Source: Seriola aureovittata (taxonomy: Eukaryota; Chordata; Actinopteri; Carangiformes; Carangidae). From it: a DNA stretch of 64,000 nucleotides. Position numbers and translations under genes: made by a program. The first letter of the stretch is position 1, and the number at the start of each line of letters is the position of its first letter. Under the pieces are notes generated by a model. The model saw nothing but the letters and a program-made list of their open reading frames with translations, had not been told where the DNA came from and did no database searches. The stretch lies in the NCBI RefSeq assembly GCF_021018895.1, contig NC_079365.1, positions 620,001-684,000 on the forward strand, in the 5' to 3' direction. This document shows, piece after piece, positions 1 through 16,681 of the stretch.

Positions 1-599
1 ATTTTGAAAACTCTGGGTTGTCTTTTATTTTGAAAACTCTGGGTTGGAAATGATGACGTAGACACCCACGGTCGGACCTGATTGCCTCTCATCAGCCTCA
101 ACTACCAGTAGCGCTGCACTATTAATCAAAATGTAATCGAAATTGCAACATGGCCAAGTGCAATATCCAAATCACAGGCGCTACAAAAACCTTTTTTGAT
201 AAAGGTAAAATGTGTCACATTGTTGTGTATTGTTAGCACCATAAGTGTGGTGCTAAAGACCCCCCAGCCTACAAATCATATTCTCCAGATGTAAAGGAAA
301 AATGTTTGTTTGGTACAAGACCAACAAAAAGCACATCAACATTTTTATTATTTTTTCAGTGAAAATTAAATTCAAACGATCATTTAAACTGAAATCGCAC
401 ATCACAATATCAGCCAAAATAATCGTAACATGATTTTTTTCATATCGCGCAACCCTAACTACGAGTGGTGAATACAACATGATAATGAATTACAGTGTTA
501 CTGACCTTGTTGTCTTTTGTTCAGTTAGATTCTATACTCTAACAACACAACTGTCTTTACTGTGCCATGTTTGTAGTATTTTTTGCAACTAATCAACTG

Positions 600-760
600 C
601 AATGAAGTCAATCTGCTTCCTGTTTAAACTGGCTCGCACATGCTCAGTGTAGGTGGTTGATGAGGTATGATTTCGGGTGTGTTAGTCTGGATGAAGATAG
701 TTTTCGTTTGAAAACCGGCATTTTAAAATGAAAAGGTAGTAACATGGACGTAGCCTGACT
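600..760 (+). repeat. Interspersed repeat, copy A
   Basis: Shares blocks such as CACATGCTCAGTGTAGGTG, GGTGTGTTAGT and TTTTAAAATGAAAA, in the same order and orientation, with the segment at about 1620-1800. The similarity is interrupted by substitutions and small gaps, so the copies are old. The family is not identified. Confidence 0.6.
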
Positions 761-1619
761 AATTTAACCTCAGTGGACTGACTGACCTGCTCTGACTCTG
801 CAGAAAGAAGAGTGACGGTCTGTTGGTCTGTCTGCAGCTCCCACCCCGCTCATGTGCACTGTCACCATCCCCCTACAAGAGGAAGGCTCATGAAGGCAGA
901 ACAATCAAGGGCTAAAGGTCTTACAGTCATCACACATCACAGAGGGCAACCCAGAGAACCATCATACACCATCATGTAGAAAGCTATAGGAAGAGCCACT
1001 ACCTGCTCACTCAGTCTCTTCAACACACAGGCCCCAGGGGCGGTGGGGGCTTTGGTTGCATGAGGGGTGTCCTAGTTAGTTGCAGCACAACAAACACTCA
1101 CACACTGACAACACCAGAACACACACCAGTCACTGCAGTTACTACATATGTGCCCTGGGCAACACACAACGACCCCACCCTCACTCTATAACATTCACTT
1201 ACACACACAAACACGGAACAGGAACATGCCACAACAGCTCACACTGCAAATGTGACTGACTGACACCTGAACACACAGCCGAACGCAGCTGAATGCACTG
1301 AGGCTCTGACAAGGACTCAGAGCATTGAATCTCCTGATGATTATTACAGTATAACATGATCCAGATCATTAACCTGGTTTTCTTTCATTTGACATAGTTT
1401 GGAGTTTTTGCCCGTTTGTCCACAGGTTTCATCACACCACAGAGGTCAGTATGTAGATGCACAGGAGCGTGTCAGTGTCGCACAGATATAAAAAACCATG
1501 TTGATGAGAGATTCTCAGTCTGTGAAAAAAGTTGTGAATTTACAAATTTTTGGATGAGAACCTGCCGATGAGAACCTGACTGTGAGTCCCAGTTTGACTG
1601 AGTCATGTCTCTGAGGAGA

Positions 1620-1800
1620 GTAGACAATCTACTTCCTGTTTACACCAGTTCACACATGCTCAGTGTAGGTGAATGGTCATGCGATGTGTTTTCAGGTGTG
1701 TTAGTGTGGATGGAGATAATTTGTGGTAAAGAGCTGAAATACTTGTCTGGACGGAGATCAATTTAGTTTTAAAATGAAAAGTATTATTGTTCACGTAGTC
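1620..1800 (+). repeat. Interspersed repeat, copy B
   Basis: Second copy of the repeat at about 600-760, in direct orientation and roughly 1 kb away. It contains CTACTTCCTGTTTACACC, CACATGCTCAGTGTAGGTG and TTTTAAAATGAAAA. It is either an interspersed family or an old local duplication. Confidence 0.6.
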
Positions 1801-2401
1801 TCAAAGGACCAAGTTAAAATACGAGCTTGTCAACATGTTATCCAATGACACCAGAAATCAAGTGTTTACAGTTGTTTTGAATTAAAAATTAAAAATGGGG
1901 AAAACTGCACTCATTTTCTGAAGGTCTCTATAGGAGACTGCTACAGTCTTGAAGTGGGTGTGGTCACAGAAATGGTCAAAGGTCACAGAGGAGGGTTGAA
2001 TAACATGTGCTGACCCATTCAGGTCAACCATAGACCAGGGTCAGCCCCCCACACTGTGCCAGCCTGCAGCTGGCATGTCACAGACCACATTCTTCTCTGT
2101 AGGAGGGACTCAATTGAGAAGAGGCTGCACATCACAGTGACCTACTGAGTGTCTCGTCCACATGTTTATGTCTCACCTGGACCACATCACAGGATGACAG
2201 AGCAAAATCAACAGCAGCTGAATCACAGAGCAGCAAAGTGATCCTGAGATCAGTCCTGAAACAAGCTGAATAATGATGACTGTCTCCCTGAGGCTGAAAC
2301 CTACAGATATATACACTAATTATACACACTGCACAGTGAGCAAAGTGAACTCTCTTTATCTGAGCTCTCCAGGAATGCTATAGATTTTACAAAGCAATTA
2401 A

Positions 2402-2995
2402 AAAGGGATAGTTGGGTTTATTTGATGTGGGGCTGTATGAGGTAGTCATGCATAGTGGGTGTGTTACCTGCAGTAGATTCAGATCAGCGCTCCCAGTTAG
2501 GAGAGACGGCTGGGAGCATCAGCACACCAGCAGAGCTATGTGCTGCTGTGCACGTGGCCAGCAGAAAAACGTGACACTTTTAGAAAATGGCTACCGAAAC
2601 AATGCAATATTACTAAATGTATGCTTCATGTAGAAAACAGCACTTTCCTTTAGTACATTTTTTCAACTGCTGCAAGCACTGTATTACGCCGCAGGTCAGC
2701 TGAGTGATTTAGAAAGCGGTGTTATACAGTGTGCGATGTAGGTGTGCTTGTGCATAGGAATATGGCAGTTCAGCGGTTGAAAAAAATGTAGTACCAAAGG
2801 AAAGTGCTGTTTTCTACATGAAGCATACATTTAAATGGATATTGGATAGTTTTAGTGGCCGTCTAAAACACATTTTTTTCTGCTGGCCCCGTGCATAGCA
2901 GCACATAGCTCTGCTGGTGTGCCGGCGTTTCCTGCTTCATCTCCTAACTGGGAGCGCTGATCTGAATCTCATATCAAATAACACCAACTATCACT
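2402..2995. mobile_element. Foldback (large inverted-repeat) MITE with TTAA duplications
   Basis: Two arms of about 270 bp (about 2402-2675 and 2775-2995) are reverse complements over long blocks, for example TGTATGCTTCATGTAGAAAA at about 2615 against its complement at about 2812, and CAGCGCTCCCAGTTAGGAG at about 2485 against its complement near 2945. A loop of about 100 bp separates them. Both ends are flanked by TTAA (2398-2401 and 2996-2999). Outer termini read AAAGGGATAGTTGG and AAGTGATAGTTGG inward. A TTAA target with this terminus suggests a non-autonomous Kolobok- or piggyBac-type element (family is inference). No transposase is present. Confidence 0.8.
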
Positions 2996-3239
2996 TTAAA
3001 GCTTCACAGTCCAGTGTTAAAACAAGCATCTATGTGTATATGTTATGTTTGATGAGAAAACAACTGATAAAATCATCTGTAAGAGGGAAAGACTCCCAGC
3101 TGACATGTGAACACAGTCACTGTACAGGCAGTATTAGCACATTAAACTGTTCTAGTGCTTCAGAGACTAGGCAGATATCCCAACAGTCAGGGCTCATTAT
3201 TTAAAGACACAGGTACCTGTAAAACAGTGCAGTCCAGGG

Positions 3240-7024
<3,785 letters not shown>

Positions 7025-8920
7025 GTGTTCTTCTTCTTCGTTTCTATGGCAAATTGCAACCATATGGAGCATTATCGCCACCTACTGCAGAATTATAGAA
7101 TCCTTATATCCTTGTTATTAATCCAGTGTCTTTGAGGTAAATAAAAATATGGTTCCAAAAACCATTCCCAGGATTATTTGTAAAGCCAGTTTGTAGATCC
7201 ATGCGTTTTATCCCTTCTTGTTCCAAATTAGTCCTAGATATGTTCCTCTCCTTTTCATATTTAGGGAACACAAAAAACATGCATTCCACAGTCTCTTTGT
7301 GTTTACAAATGTCATAGTTTCCAGATGGGTGTTTTACAATAAGATGTAATGATGAATTCAGTTTGGTATGTCGTAATCTTATTCTATTTAGCAAGCACTG
7401 TTCTCTCCTACTTTTCCCCAAAGTCTTTTCCACTCCAACATCCTACTGGATCTGGTACAGTTGTCTTCATTTTAGCTCTACATGCCATAATTTTTGCCAC
7501 TGCCTTGATTTTGTGCCAAATAAATGATTTTGTTTATATTTTACTTATTGGTATATGTAACTCTACATGCTCTGCTTTTAATCTATGTTTAGCTAATTGA
7601 TCCACTGTTTTATTCCCTATAATTCCTACATGAGCTGATACCCACAAAACCTAACTTGTGTTCCTAACCTAATGATTCTATATAATAACTGCAATATTTC
7701 ATAAATAATGTCTTGCCTGAATTTTGAAGAAGTGTGTTTTAAACTAGTCAGTGCTGCACTATGAACAAATTAACACTTGCATAGGTTTGTGATCCTCTAC
7801 CCACTGAAGAGCTAATAAGACTGCCATCATTTCTACTGAATATGCTGTGATCACTTTGCCAACTGCACAACTCATTTTACCATTATCTGGGTTTTTAGAT
7901 CAATTCGTAATATGGATATATTGTCCATACATTTCATGAAGAACTGTGTTCACATAAGCCTGCAAATTTATTGAATGTCTTTTTAAATGTACATGATCCA
8001 AGATTTAAACTGACATCTTCTACTACATTTTTCCTTATAAAAAGACAGTTTCTGATTTATCTACAGATAACTTAAAGTCCCACGTCAGAGACCAATTTTC
8101 AACTTCAATGATTGCCTCCTGGACTTTTTTCACAACATAATTTATATTCCTACCCCTTTTCCAAATAGTTCCATCATCTGCAAAAAGTAACTTACCAATG
8201 TCTGAACCTACCTTATTACATATACCATTTATCGTAATAGAGAACAGAGGGGGACTAATTATACTACTTTGAGGGGTTCCATATACTTCATTGAAAAACA
8301 ATTCCCAACACGAGCCCAAATAGACCGACCAAATAAAAAGTCCATAATCCACTTATATACTTTACTTCCAACACCCATATTATCTAATTTTATTAAGAGC
8401 CCTTCCTTCCACATCATATGATAAGCCTTTTCCTCATTGAAGAAAACAGCTACAACACACTCTATTTCCCTGAGCTTTCCTGATGTCAGACTCCAGACAT
8501 AAGATTGGATCAAAAGTACTATGTTCTTTTCTAAATCCACTCTGACAAGCAGTGATTATTTCATTTTTTTCAATGTAGTATGTTGGTCTTTCTGTAAACA
8601 TTCTTTCCATAATCTTGCATACACACAATGTCAAAGCTATATGCCTATAATTAGCTGGACAAGTAGGGTCTTTCTCAGGGTTTTTAATGGGTTCAATGAC
8701 AGCCTCTTTCCACATTGCTGGAAGCTTACCTTCCCCCCAAATCCTATTATACATCTCCAATAACTTTTCCAATGCAATATCACTTAAATCCGTTAACATG
8801 ACATAAAATATATTAGCCTTACCAGGAGCAGTCAATTTGCACTTATTTAGTCCCCTTCTCAACTCATGAATGGAAAAAGGACGATGTAAAGCACTTTGTG
8901 ATACATTTAAGTTCACAATT
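7025..8920 (-). mobile_element. Decayed I/Nimb-type LINE (RT and RNase H remnants)
   Basis: On the minus strand, 8916-8434 encodes the N-terminal reverse-transcriptase part (motifs PANYRHIALT and CQSGFRKEHST). A frameshift leads into 8352-8035 with YGTPQSSIISPPLFSI and the catalytic FADD. Near 7800-7860 a fragment resembling an RNase H domain (VEMMAVLLALQWVEDHKP) survives with stops. The 3' end on the minus strand is a short GAA run (TTCTTCTTCTTC on plus, about 7029-7040). The 5' side is truncated near 8920. Multiple frameshifts and stops make it inactive. The clade is inferred from the RT plus RNase H layout. Confidence 0.8.
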
Positions 8921-9779
8921 GTTATTCATGAACATGGCATCTGTAATAAAAAAAAAGACACAGCTCATGTTTGTGCTTTTTTGAGGAAATAATTATGCCA
9001 ATATTTTACCAGCTGGCTCCAAATCACTTTAAAGGTACACTCTGTGACATAATTATAAACACAAGGGTCACAGCCCCATACCAAAATTCAATGTTACTCA
9101 GCTTCTCTGATGGTGTTCAAGATTGGTTGAGAGAAGTACCTAGAATATAACAGTTTTATTTAATTAGGCTGAACTGACAAATATAAAAGCCGGACTCTTT
9201 AAAACAGACTTCCCAATTATATGTGAATACACCTGTGACTTACAGGGTGTATTTTTTTTTTTAAAAACTACCGATTGGTCAACTGTAGACAAAGAGAAGT
9301 ATCTGGACTTACTTCAGGCATACTCACTCTGAGCCAAGGATGTAGTTAAAATGTCTTTATGTCAGGAAATATCTAAGTAAAAATATATTATATGTGATTC
9401 CTTATACAAAATGAATGGCGAAAAGGGCTAAACCAGCATGTTACACAATAAATATACAAGTAGACTATGTAGAAAAAAAGTCACAGTAATGATTATAATC
9501 ATAATCATAACAATAGAGGAAGTAGCCATAAAATATCCACAATATAAGCAATGCTGAGTGGCAGGACACAAATATACCATAAAAACTAATAAGGCACATT
9601 ATCCTATGGCACACCGCTACCATATTTGTCATGAGGGCAACTGCAGCCTTTTGGAAGAGAAAGGTTTGAGGAGCAGTGTATGAGAGGAAATAATCGTCAA
9701 AATAATTGATCTCAGAGACTTATTGGATTTTTAAATTCAACCCTTTCACGAGGAAATTGATTTTTTTGTAATCGGTTTC
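8921..9779. other. AT-rich intergenic DNA, nothing recognised
   Basis: No conserved coding segment, structural RNA or element with clear ends was seen. Confidence 0.5.
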
Positions 9780-9924
9780 ACTCCTGTCATCAGTACTTTT
9801 ATTTTTGAGTCGTCATTTCCGGCCTGTTTCAGGCTCCATCTTGCTGCTTGACGCTCGTGAAGGGACGGGTTGCAGAGTTCGAATGTACCACTGTAAAAGA
9901 ACACGGGGTACCAAAACACAAAGC

Positions 9925-9981
<57 letters not shown>

Positions 9982-10340
9982 GGTGAACAAACGATCTTTG
10001 TAAACACCATCAGATACAGTGAGTAGCAGCTACACGAACCTTTCCACATGTTCTGTAAATCACAGGATCAGATCTGTCAGTGACGTCACACATGAAGAAC
10101 AGCTTAGTGTGAACAGCTCAATAAAATGCTGTATATGTCGCTTCAGTCATAGTAGAAAAGTGTTCGTCGTTTGCGTTCACATTTGTTCCCCCGCCACTTT
10201 CCCTCTGATGGTTTCTTCCGTTCATTTCTTATCCAGCATGGCACTTCACGTGCGCGTATCCTCAGCCCCCGGGGGCACGTGTGCCAACACGCTGCCTGCA
10301 GATTCAAGGACAGATGACGTCACACAATGCAGACACATGA
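9780..10340. promoter_or_regulatory. CpG-containing region with two CRE octamers and E-boxes
   Basis: Contains two perfect palindromic CREB/ATF sites TGACGTCA (10081-10088 and 10315-10322), each followed by CACA. It also has CACGTG E-boxes in CTTCACGTGCG and GGCACGTGTGCC (about 10245-10284), and a TTTCCGGCC ETS-like core near 9817. It sits between stk35 and helz2. No gene start is visible, so it may be an enhancer or the promoter of an unrecognised transcript. Confidence 0.35.
9925..9980. repeat. (GT)n microsatellite
   Basis: About 28 uninterrupted GT units. Long open frames on both strands here are dinucleotide-repeat artefacts. Confidence 0.97.
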
Positions 10341-10599
10341 ATCATTACAAAAACCAGAAACAATCTTTATTCTCTCCTGACTGGTTCCAAAGATATAAAT
10401 CATGTTGTCAGTCTTTTTGATGAAAATGGTGTCATATGTCTGTTCACAGTTTCCTTTTCAGAAAACTCTGCCCTTCCAGATGAATCAATGCACTTTTGAA
10501 AAGCCACTTAAAGAACACAGCCTTTACTGATGCTGGACGGAATTAAACTAGACTGTAATAATAAGAATAAGAAAAATAAAAAATAAAATGGTAGTCTAC

Positions 10600-11270
10600 T
10601 AAGTTTTTCTGTAAGTGTAAAATTGAAAACATTAACTGGAGAAGGGCTAAAAACTGGTTATCAAACAAGGCTCAGGAAGTTAATTTTAAAATGTTGTGTT
10701 ATATACATTATACACTGCTGGTGTTTTCAGACACTGATATCTTTTGTACCCTTTGTAAACATGATATAGAAACCGTTTCTCACCTATAGTGTGAAATATG
10801 CCAGAAGATTTGTAAAGACCTTGTGAGGATCATAACTCTCTCTACTCCTTTAACCTTGAATATAGGCTATTATTTGTTACTGTGTTGATCCAAATGATGG
10901 CGAATGAATATTTGATTAACTTTATTATTCTATATGAAAAATTCTTTATTCACAAACATAAAATTGCCAAATCATTTCTCAATTTTCACATTTTCTCCTA
11001 GAACTGATTCTGTAGGCTATTCAAGTCAGTCGATCTATTCGAAAAACACAAAGAGTAATAACCACCTCTAACTGAATATGTTAATATTTGTGTATTCATG
11101 TACCCTAAGCCTTTTAAAAAATAAACATTTGTCTTGTTGTATTTTCATGTTTCCTTTGGTACTTATGTCATTTCAGGTCATCTTATATGTGTTTCTGCTG
11201 TTTTACTTGATATATAGTAATATCCTTTGTAAATAAATAAAAATCACAATCACAAATTTGCAAAGTTGAT
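10600..11270 (+). mobile_element. L1-type LINE 3' fragment
   Basis: The plus strand near 10732-10800 reads an ORF2 C-terminal Cys-rich motif (FCTLCKHDIETVSHL, stop, then CEIC), which matches the zinc-knuckle-like end of L1 ORF2. It is followed by an AT-rich 3' UTR-like stretch and an A-rich tail (AATAAATAAAAATCAC near 11233). Internal stops show it is dead. The 5' boundary is approximate. Confidence 0.65.
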
Positions 11271-14200
11271 TGAAAAAACAGCAAAACAAAAATGCATTTC
11301 TAGTGTTAAAAATGATTTATTTATTGATAAAAAATCTTCAGTTTTATTTTCATACCTATTATAATTAAGCTACACATCACCTGTCTGAAGTTTTGATCTC
11401 TGAAACTGATTCTTAGGACATTGTCTGGATTTATTCTGTATCTGTCTCATCAATCTGAATTAACCGAAGTTTTCTTTATTCACCATCTGTAGGAAAAAAA
11501 AGTTTCCGAAAATAAACTATATATCATCTGTCATCACCTGCCCCATCCTTTATTTACTTAGTGAAGTTGTGTATGTCAGTACAAATAAGTCACTGTATGA
11601 AAAAATCTGTGTTGACATGCTGTGATGGAGTGAATCAATACTTTTAGATGACTCAGTGTCTTTTATCAGGACACAAAAGCTTCATGTTCCCTTTGGGTCA
11701 CTTCACCTATTTCCTTGTTCAAGCATTTTGTGTCCACAAAGCTTCGAAAATCAAAACTCTTCACAATTTTCAGCTGTATTGTGTTAAACTGGATTGCATA
11801 GAAAACATGATAGATGCATAAGTGCTTTACAAGATACTTTTCAAATATCTATAATACACACAGGGCGGTATATGAGGATGGGGCATGTGGACGGAAAAGA
11901 TGATGGCAGGCAACAAACAGAATATTTACTAATGGAGGACTCTAACCATGTGTTGTCTCTGTACCAGGAATCATTACATGCCCCCTTCTTGACCCTGATA
12001 GTGAGAGAGACAGGGGGTTCAGAGTCCCCTGCACCAACCTCACTCTGGCTCTTCATCCAAATCTGTGTCATCCAGGTTTGTTGCTTAAACACAAACACAT
12101 GTCATAAACATCCATACCTGTATTCAGCTAAAACCATGTCATGTGACAACTACACAAGGAAGAGACTCAGTGCTTGAAATGTTGAATGAAAAGTGTGGTG
12201 GACATGAGCACTGCTCAGCAAGACAAAACCTTCACGCCTCATCACCATAACATAAGAAAATAATTCAGGTGTTATTTTAAATAATCTCACTGTCCACTTG
12301 TGAACTCCAGTGTCATATAGAACAGTTATTTTTACCTGTCCTCATTATCTTGCTTAGTCTGTCCACAGCCTGGTCCTGACCTTGACTGGCTCCTGCTCCA
12401 CTCTCACTGCTCTGAGCTGTGTTCACTGGCTGCCAGGCTGGGACTCCACCTGTCCCTTTTTATCATACTTTCTATCTCTGCCAAACATTATACTTAACAA
12501 AATGCTAATTACATGAAGTAACATTAGTGGTATTCTGAGTTCAGGCACTCAGTTCCACCCTACTGTGAGAGATCAGACATTTCCCTTGTTTTGAGGTGTC
12601 TGGGAAGCAGCTTTAGTTTCATTTACTTATCAGTGACTGTGACATGACCGTCTGCAGCGCGAAGGTGAATGAACTGCCACTGCCCAGTGTGAATTTTACA
12701 CACCGTTTCGACACATGGACAGTTATTTTGTCTCCTTTAGTAGCCTGGTGAAATGAAGGCCCTTTCAAAACATCACTGACGGGACTGTGGAGGCTGTTTC
12801 TCATGTGTATGCCAGCAAATGGCGCAGACATGCCCGATGGTATGTGTGCACACTCTGCTTTTTTCGGGGTGTCTCAGTGGAGATGTGCACAGTGACCTCA
12901 CATAGACAGTCCTTTCAGCAGGGAAGTGATGTGGAGGTGGAGAACACTTCAGTCTCTTCAGTATATTTGGATGGACGTCTCAGGGGGAGGTTAATATATC
13001 CCAGTGTCGTGCCATCAGGACAAGCAAGACAAGCAGTGTTTGCCCAGTTAAAGCTAAAAATAGAATCAGTTACAACAATACTGAAGTGAAAAGATATCTC
13101 TCCTCACATCTGATCTCAGAACAGCGTTCTGTCCCATAAAGGATCTGATGTCTGTTTGCATCCATCATGTAATTTACTGCCCACTTGCGGCGCTAGCAGG
13201 GTATTGTCTCTTAAGCTAGCGTGACTTCCAGCTGTTGTATCTATAGTTTCTGTCATTTTTATGGGTGTAACCATGTCCCATTGACAAAGGCTGGAGCTTG
13301 CCAAGCAGAGAGGACAGCATCCGAAGGTTTGCACAATGAGGATAATCCTGGAACTTTGACTGGTCACGAGCGATAGCCAAAGTGTGCTTGTCAGGCTGTC
13401 CTTCACTTAGCTTCTACCTTTCTGAGCTCAGATATGATAGCATTACACGCATGCGCAGACGTATATGCAGCAGTAGCAAGTAAACAAGCTAATTACACTG
13501 ATTTACCGTCTCTGTGTGAGATCTGCTGTAAGTTTGTATTTTGTTAATTGCTGTAGTGGGTTCAGTCAGCTGGAGTTCAGTTGTCCAGTGTTTGTTTGTG
13601 ACATTATGAGAAACAAAATAGAGTTTTTTCTCTTTGTCCTGTGCTGACATCATCCCATATGAAGCAAAATGTGTGATGGTCATGGATGACCTCATCTGTG
13701 CTGTCTCCCTGGTGAGGGAGCACTAAAGATGAGGCTTTTTTATTCTGTTGTTTCCCAACATGTTTGGATAAAACACTGATGTGTTATTTTGGTCACAATC
13801 TATTTTCTAATGGGGCAGAAGTTTCTGCACCTTGATCTGTAGAGACCCTAGTCTGGTGTTGAACAAACCCTTCAATCTGCAGGCTGTAATGTGTTTAACA
13901 TGTTTGTGTGGTGACGTGTGGAAGATCATCCAGATGAAAACTGGATTTTACCTAGTTAACTGTATATGTACATATATGCATTATGTCTGTACTCATAAAA
14001 CAACAGATATTTGTATTAAGCCATTACTCTGGAAGAGGACTGAGATGTCTAATGTCCTGTCCTTCACTCAGAGGTAGCATATGCCCTCTTGTGCTCACTA
14101 GCAGAACTACATTATCTATGCAGAGATTACAGTACACTGATTTATATTGTGCTTAGAAATAAGATCTTTCTCAAAATTTCTCAAATTTTCTCAACTGATA

Positions 14201-15199
14201 TGTAGACAGGGTCGCTGTATATACAGTACATTAACATTCATTTAACATACAGTGATATCCAAAAGACTCTTGCAACCAGAACCGAGATAGACTGAACCAG
14301 ACAAACTTGGTGTCATTTGAAAGGCCTTGTTTCCCTAAAAAGTTTGAGCCCCTGGCTGCTTCCTACACGGAGCAGTTACACCAACAGACACACAAACTGC
14401 TCTTTAATTATAGTGGTAGGATAGGCTATATCAGCTATTTTACAGTTATGAATTTTAAAATGACATTCTGAGCAGGGCCCATTGAGAAAGCTCTGCCCCC
14501 TCTAGCTCCGCTCCTGCATGCAGGTCTTTACAAGAGAGAGGTCTTAATACGAGGGATGATGCTTCAGCGCTGCCTTTCATTTTAATACTGACTACTACTA
14601 ATCACTCAGTTTATGATACAAGAACTTTTTGGGATTCTGGTCCTAAATGTACTTTTGTCTGTGAGGTATGTTTGTATGAGTGTTCAAGTCAGATTTCTTC
14701 ATCTGTCTTAACAGCACAAACTTGTCCAAGTTCATTAGGTTTGATCATTAGTATAATCAAGTGTCAAGGCTGTAAGGCTGCCTGTTCCAACTAGACTATG
14801 GCAATGCTTCATTCAGAAAAATGTCCTTCCAGAGTAAAAGAAAAAGACAGCAGTCAGTAGTCACATAAAATGACCCAAAACAATGAGAAAATGTTAATGG
14901 TAGATCTGTCAATGATGAGTCATCAGAGCAGCAGTATACAGTGACAGAAATAAGGAGGAAATGGTTTAGGCTGCATGAAGTTAAATGCTAAAAACATCTC
15001 TCTAAAATCAAGGGTACATGCAGTGAGATATCATACTAGCTTACAGCAGGTGATGTTGCAGCAGCGGGTGCAGCAGAGGATCATACTGAACAGTTGTGGC
15101 AGCTGCCGCAGTAAAGGAATTTTCCAACAACTACTTAAATGTAAAACAAAATCTGTAAAAATACTTAAATATAAAATTTCTCTCAGTAAATTGACAAGA

Positions 15200-15216
15200 T
15201 ATGATGATGATGATGA

Positions 15217-15247
<31 letters not shown>
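15200..15247. repeat. (ATG)n trinucleotide repeat
   Basis: Run of ATG/TGA units with a single interruption (TGATGAATGATG). Confidence 0.95.
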
Positions 15248-16321
15248 CATTCCTATTATTAAGTCAAACAAGTGTATTTCCCCCTGTTTAAGACTAATAC
15301 CGCAGGTTTGGACCAATGGTGAATTTTGTTCATACAGTATACTGAAGAGAGAACTTTAATACAAATTCTCTTAAACTGCTCATGTGTGCCACTTCTAATA
15401 ATAATAATAAAAAAGAATAATTCTGGTTCTCTCACGATGCTCAGTGAGACTTGTCATAACTGTGTCAGTCTCCTGAAACTGACACTTGTGTAGGAAATGA
15501 CAACTATTAACAAGAACTATCAACTCCGCCAGCAGCAGCAAGTAGCCTGCAGTGTGGTCAGAGTGGAACCGGAAAACAACCTTGTTCTCGTTCCTCTCCA
15601 GGCTCTCTGGTGCTTGTCTTAAGTTTGCAGAAACAAGCTTTACACACTTTTATTTCTTGCAGTTTGCTCCAATATCAGCGACACCACGAAGAAGACTTTT
15701 ACACAACTATATTTTGGCCTCTCTCTGAGTAATGCAGGACATGTTTGTGTGATTTTACAGAAACAAGTGAAAAGGGAGAACAATATGAAAATCAGCTCAG
15801 TGACTGCAAAGACTACAAATTGATCCAGATGATGTTAACAAACACATCAGCTATGAATATGGGGATAACGATATTATAACCAAAGTGGAATATGTATAGT
15901 GTATGAAAAATATTTGCAGCACAAACTGACTAAAATGTCTTGCTGGTAACAGCCCTTGATGCGCCAGGGTCGGGTCTTCTCAGAGTCAGGTTGTTTGGGG
16001 ATGCAGCTTAAAGCGATTGGTAAACTCAAACAGTTCATTTGTTACTTGTGTGTTCACACACATACTTGTAGTAGTCTACATCTCAGTTCTAGAACCTGCA
16101 TGCAGCTAACCCCCCCCTTCTAACCTGGTACCTTTAGACTATATGAGCTAGGCTATTAAAGAAAACCTTCCCTCCCCCACAAACCAGGTCTCAGTGGCCA
16201 TTTTGAGTAGTTTCTTTGTTTACCACCATCATGTGTAGTCTTCTTTGTCCAGGGCATGTGGTCACAGCAACCATTTTGAATTAGCCATTTTATCTATCTT
16301 ACCTTTGTCTGTGTCCCCACA

Positions 16322-16357
16322 TACCCCCCCCCCCCCACACACACACACACACACACC
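16322..16357. repeat. Poly-C followed by (CA)n
   Basis: Thirteen or so C residues run directly into about eleven CA units. Confidence 0.95.
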
Positions 16358-16681
16358 TGTATATACTTCAGATTATACATTGTGTTTTTAAATTGTAAAT
16401 AAATGTCTTTAAGTATAACTATTGGTGTGTTTAATGTTGCAGTGTGAGTGGGAATATTGCCAACTTCTACTCAGAACTCCAATCCTTCAGCTATGACTTA
16501 CTGTTGATATGGTGATTTGGTTAAAGTTATTAAGTTAATCATTAATCAGAGTTCCAGATGAATAGTAATAATTTGAGACTGAATCAACATTGGCTATCCT
16601 CGGCTGGTACCGAGCACTTTCATTATTATTTCATTATTTAAATTAGTTATTATTCAATATCAATATTCTTAATATGAATAT

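Larger units (their letters stand above)
1..2397. other. Intergenic region 3' of stk35, no gene seen
   Basis: No convincing coding region is present; open frames are short and lack recognisable domains. The first 50 bases carry a short tandem duplication (ATTTTGAAAACTCTGGGTTG twice). An AT-rich stretch near 380-465 reads on the minus strand like the start of common teleost hAT-type repeats (TAGGGTTGCGCGATATG). Two diverged copies of one interspersed repeat are listed separately. Confidence 0.5.
11271..16681. other. Intergenic region, no gene seen
   Basis: Several short open frames occur, but none shows a domain, a codon pattern or splice context that supports a gene. It contains simple repeats (listed) and probably old unclassified repeats. 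CG-rich patches near 13180 and 14500 hold nothing recognisable. Confidence 0.5.

Noticed and set aside
9805..10049. Open frames on both strands with long Cys-Val or Thr-His runs
   Set aside because: Produced by translation of the (GT)n microsatellite; there is no conserved flanking protein. The same applies near 43016-43295.
10019..10420. 133-codon plus-strand frame
   Set aside because: No domain, no splice support and no similarity that I can recognise; it overlaps the CRE region by chance.
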